From Candidatus Omnitrophota bacterium (GTDB lineage Bacteria > Omnitrophota > Gorgyraeia > JABMQH01): 15,756 nucleotides of DNA. The stretch lies in contig JAPLLL010000090.1 of the NCBI GenBank assembly GCA_026387595.1, forward strand, positions 1-15,756. Direction: 5' to 3'. Below the pieces are notes generated by a model, which did not search any database, had not been told where the DNA came from, and saw only the letters and a list, made by a program, of their open reading frames with translations. Of this stretch, positions 13,087 through 15,756 are shown one piece after another (the stretch's first letter is position 1; the number at the start of each line of letters is the position of its first letter). Position numbers and translations under genes: made by a program.

Positions 13087-14360
13087 AATACCTGATAAAA
13101 AACGGACACGTCATAGACCCGAAAAATAAGATCGACGCTGTTATGGATGTGCTCATATCCGGCGTAAAAATAGAAAAAGTAGCAAAGTCGATCGAGGCAA
13201 AAGACGCCGAGGTAATAGACGCCAAGGATAGAATAGTCGCCCCGGGCCTTATTGACATGCATGTTCATTTAAGAGAGCCGGGCAGGGAAGATAAGGAAAC
13301 GGTTGCAACGGGAACACATGCCGCTGTTTGCTCCGGGGTAACCAGTGTTTGTTGTATGCCCAACACAGAGCCGGCAATAGACAACCCTAAAGAAGTAAAG
13401 GCTTTAAAGGATATAATAAAAAGGACCGCTGTCGCAAATGTTTTTATTGTAGGGGCAATTACAAAAGACAGGGACGGCAAAAAAATAGTAGATGTGGAGG
13501 GCATGAAAAAAGCAGGCGTTGTAGCGCTCTCAGACGACGGGAATTCCGTTGAAGATCCAGAGGTCATGCTCAAAGCGCTTAAGCAGGCGAAAAAGAACTC
13601 GACATTCTTAATGCCGCACTGCGAAGATAAAAAGATCTCCGACAAAGGGGTTATGAACGAAGGTATTATCGCAACGAAGCTGGGCCTAAGGGCCATGCCG
13701 AAAAAGGCGGAATACGAAATAGTAAAAAGAGATATAGAGCTGGCTAAAAAAGCAGGCGCCAGGCTGCATATTGCCCATGTAAGCTGTAAGGAATCAATTG
13801 ATATCATAAGAAAAGCCAAAAAAGACGGCATCAAAGTCACTGCCGAGGCTACGCCGCATCATTTTTCGCTGACAGACGAATGCGTGGCCGGATATGACAC
13901 AAATACAAAGGTAGATCCGCCGCTAAGGTCAAGAGAGGATGTTGATGCCGTGAAAAAGGCGATTTCAGACGGCACCATAGATGTGATAGCGTCTGACCAC
14001 GCGCCTCACGGGAAACACGAAAAAGATGTTGAATATGATTACGCCGCGTTCGGCATGATAGGCCTTGAAACCTCGTTTCCGCTGGCAGTCATGAACCTTA
14101 TCGATACAAAATTAATATCCTGGCAAAGGCTTGTTGAGCTTATGTCGCTTAACCCGGCCAAAATACTTGGACTGGGATCAAAAGGCAGCCTGTCAGCAGG
14201 CAGCGACGCGGATATCGTGATAATCGACCCGTCAAAACAATGGGTGTATAAAGAACAGGACATAAAATCGAAGAGCAAAAATTCTCCTTTTATAGGCAAG
14301 ACGCTGAAAGGGGCGGCAGTTGTGACTATTGTGGGCGGGAAAATAGCATATAAAGCATAA
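13083..14360 (+). CDS. pyrC: Dihydroorotase, class I
   Basis: The 425-residue amidohydrolase has its metal site intact: His60-x-His62 (DMHVHLREPG), the SDDGNSV Asp, PHCED, HIAHVSC and SDHAPHG. It closes carbamoyl-aspartate to dihydroorotate. Its length and HLREPG motif place it with the class I (AllB-like) bacterial dihydroorotases; since all ligands are present it should be active rather than a PyrC-like pseudoenzyme. ATG overlaps the pyrB stop, and carA starts 16 bases after its own stop. Confidence 0.97.
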   Translation: MKYLIKNGHVIDPKNKIDAVMDVLISGVKIEKVAKSIEAKDAEVIDAKDRIVAPGLIDMHVHLREPGREDKETVATGTHAAVCSGVTSVCCMPNTEPAIDNPKEVKALKDIIKRTAVANVFIVGAITKDRDGKKIVDVEGMKKAGVVALSDDGNSVEDPEVMLKALKQAKKNSTFLMPHCEDKKISDKGVMNEGIIATKLGLRAMPKKAEYEIVKRDIELAKKAGARLHIAHVSCKESIDIIRKAKKDGIKVTAEATPHHFSLTDECVAGYDTNTKVDPPLRSREDVDAVKKAISDGTIDVIASDHAPHGKHEKDVEYDYAAFGMIGLETSFPLAVMNLIDTKLISWQRLVELMSLNPAKILGLGSKGSLSAGSDADIVIIDPSKQWVYKEQDIKSKSKNSPFIGKTLKGAAVVTIVGGKIAYKA

Positions 14361-14376
14361 AAAAAGGGGGAAAGTC

Positions 14377-15498
14377 ATGAAAGCGGTTTTAGTGTTGGAG
14401 GACGGCAGCGTCTTTAGCGGTTTATCCATAGGTAGCCCGGGGGAGCGTATCGGCAAGGTGGTCCTGAATACCGCGGTTGTCGGGTACCAGGAGCAGATGA
14501 CCGATCCCGCAAATGCGGGCAAGATACTGGTCATGACATATCCCTTGATAGGAAACTACGGCGTTGCCAAAAAATTTTACGAGTCAAAACAATGCTGGCT
14601 CGCAGGCGCGGTCATAAAAGAGGCCTCAAGGATCTATTCGAACTGGCAGGCAGAGGGCCCGTTCGAAGGCTTTCTTGAGAAAGAGAACACCGTCTGCATA
14701 AGCGATGTTGATACAAGGACTATTGCGATAACAATAAGGGACAGCGGAGAGATGTTCGGCATAATATCAACTAAAACTCAGAACAAAGAGGCGCTCCTTA
14801 AAAAGGTGAAAGAATATAAGAAAAAACCGAAGAACGATTTTGTAAGGGAGATCTCGGTAGATGGCCCGGTCGAGGTTGTAAAAAACCACTCAGGCCCCAG
14901 GATAGCCGTCCTGGACCTTGGCATGACAAACAGCTTTATAAAACAGCTGAAAACACTCGGGTGCAGCGTGACGCTGCTGCCGTATGATACACCGGCAGAT
15001 GAGATCATCGCGATGAAGCCGGATGGCCTGGTGATATCAAACGGGCCGGAAGAGGATGTATCGGTCCTTACAACGGCGCAGACCGTTAAAACACTGCTTG
15101 GCAGGATCCCCATGCTGGGCATATCAACAGGGCACCACATAATAGGTATTGCGCTCGGGGCAAAGCTTAAAAGGCTGAAGGTGGGCCACCGCGGCGTAAA
15201 TTATCCCGTAAAGAACCCGAATTCCTATAAAGGCGACATTACGGTGCAGAACCACTCTGTCGTAGTGGATGATTCATCATTCAAAAATAGAAGGGACATA
15301 GAAATAACCCTGCGCAATGTAAATGATAATTCCATAGAGGAAATGGAATCGCGGGCACTTAAATTTATCTCGACGCAATATTACCCGGTAAGCCCCGGGT
15401 TTGACGAGGTGAACAACGCGTTCAAGAGATTCCTTGATATCGGGAAGAAACAAACGGCAAGACAGCATAAGAAAGAGGTAGAATATGCCAAAGCGTAA
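14377..15498 (+). CDS. carA: Carbamoyl-phosphate synthase small subunit with disabled glutaminase triad
   Basis: The 373-residue product has the full CarA layout. The N-terminal domain (NTAVVGYQEQMTDPANAG, YPLIGNYGV, DTRTIAITIRD) docks onto CarB; the class I amidotransferase domain follows from about residue 175. Normally this domain frees ammonia from glutamine with a Cys-His-Glu triad. Here the nucleophile position (normally GICLGHQ) reads GISTGHH, giving Ser250; the normal QYHPE reads QYYPV, giving Tyr336 and Val338. The SNGPGDP loop is also altered to SNGPEED. The frame is intact and well placed, so it is not a decayed gene. It is likely a structural partner for CarB using free ammonia. 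AAGGGGG at 14364-14370 fixes the start. Confidence 0.93.
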   Translation: MKAVLVLEDGSVFSGLSIGSPGERIGKVVLNTAVVGYQEQMTDPANAGKILVMTYPLIGNYGVAKKFYESKQCWLAGAVIKEASRIYSNWQAEGPFEGFLEKENTVCISDVDTRTIAITIRDSGEMFGIISTKTQNKEALLKKVKEYKKKPKNDFVREISVDGPVEVVKNHSGPRIAVLDLGMTNSFIKQLKTLGCSVTLLPYDTPADEIIAMKPDGLVISNGPEEDVSVLTTAQTVKTLLGRIPMLGISTGHHIIGIALGAKLKRLKVGHRGVNYPVKNPNSYKGDITVQNHSVVVDDSSFKNRRDIEITLRNVNDNSIEEMESRALKFISTQYYPVSPGFDEVNNAFKRFLDIGKKQTARQHKKEVEYAKA

Positions 15499-15756
15499 GG
15501 ACATACACAAAATACTCATGATCGGCTCAGGGCCGATAGTAATAGGCCAGGCGTGCGAGTTTGACTATTCCGGGTCTCAGGCGTGCAAGGCCCTGAAAGA
15601 AGAGGGGTATTTTACAATACTCGTAAACTCAAATCCCGCCACTATCATGACGGACCCCAACATGGCGGATGTGACATATATAGAGCCGCTGACGATCGAG
15701 GTCGTCACGGAAATAATAAAAAAAGAAAGGCCGGACGCGATATTGCCAACGCTGGG
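15485..15756 (+). CDS. carB: Carbamoyl-phosphate synthase large subunit, N-terminal part (3' end outside window)
   Basis: The frame starts at ATG 15485, overlaps carA by 14 bases, and stays open to the window end (90 complete codons). It begins with the CarB ATP-grasp pre-domain: KILMIGSGPIVIGQACEFDYSGSQACKAL, then the near-universal NSNPATIMTDP and TYIEPLT. CarB makes carbamoyl phosphate from bicarbonate, ammonia and two ATP. Whether its ammonia tunnel is adapted to the glutaminase-dead CarA can be tested only with downstream sequence. GAGG at 15474-15477 is the likely ribosome-binding site. Confidence 0.96.
   Translation, partial: MPKRKDIHKILMIGSGPIVIGQACEFDYSGSQACKALKEEGYFTILVNSNPATIMTDPNMADVTYIEPLTIEVVTEIIKKERPDAILPTL

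Noticed and set aside
12309..13268. Long minus-strand ORF of 319 codons opposite pyrB and the start of pyrC
   Set aside because: It lies fully opposite well-supported genes, encodes a low-complexity Ser/Thr/Leu-rich protein and follows from codon bias on the + strand. The other antisense ORFs over gyrA, pyrC, carA and the permease were dropped for the same reason.
1..15756. CRISPR array, integrase, transposase, toxin-antitoxin or phage genes
   Set aside because: I looked for regularly spaced repeats and typical motifs on both strands and saw none; the only mobile-looking sequence is around the tRNA-Glu gene.

Overview
This window looks like part of the chromosome of an uncultured Gram-negative bacterium. 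lpxA (lipid A synthesis), a PyrR-type pyrimidine operon, small GIY-YIG genes inserted beside a tRNA, and heavy use of ATA and AGG codons would fit a candidate phylum such as Omnitrophota. That placement is an inference from general character; no marker gene here was searched. Every gene is on the + strand, with very short or overlapping junctions.

Layout. (1) 2-1117: the 3' part of gyrA. (2) 1118-1670: a disturbed tRNA locus. An intact tRNA-Glu(TTC) is flanked on the left by split copies of its own 5' end and a GIY-YIG ORF, and on the right by a 120-bp segment ending in a copy of its own 3' end. (3) 1705-5816: an arsenic operon behind a clear promoter and a perfect 12-bp inverted-repeat operator. 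It holds a Cys-rich DUF134 regulator, a COG0701 permease, a 54-aa unknown protein, ArsE, ArsF (apparent CTG start), ArsG and Acr3. This matches arsEFG-type detoxification of nitro/amino-aromatic arsenicals plus arsenite export; no arsC or ArsR-family gene is present. (4) 5822-11335: a second tight run from its own promoter: a GT39 glycosyltransferase, superoxide reductase, an AzoR-like flavoprotein, CcdA, a TlpA-like thioredoxin, RsmI and LpxA. Between rsmI and lpxA is a striking three-arm RNA structure that can hide or expose the lpxA start. (5) 11381-15756: the pyr operon, with promoter, PyrR-binding hairpin, leader ORF, terminator, then pyrR-pyrB-pyrC-carA-carB (carB cut by the window end).

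The observations most worth following up are: CarA has lost all three residues of its glutaminase triad (Ser250, Tyr336 and Val338 in place of Cys, His and Glu), suggesting ammonia-dependent carbamoyl phosphate synthesis; the pyr leader seems to combine PyrR binding with a 24-codon leader peptide whose ribosome-binding site lies inside the PyrR hairpin and whose reading frame crosses the terminator; the tRNA-Glu gene is bracketed by fragments of itself; and the rsmI-lpxA junction looks like a translational switch.
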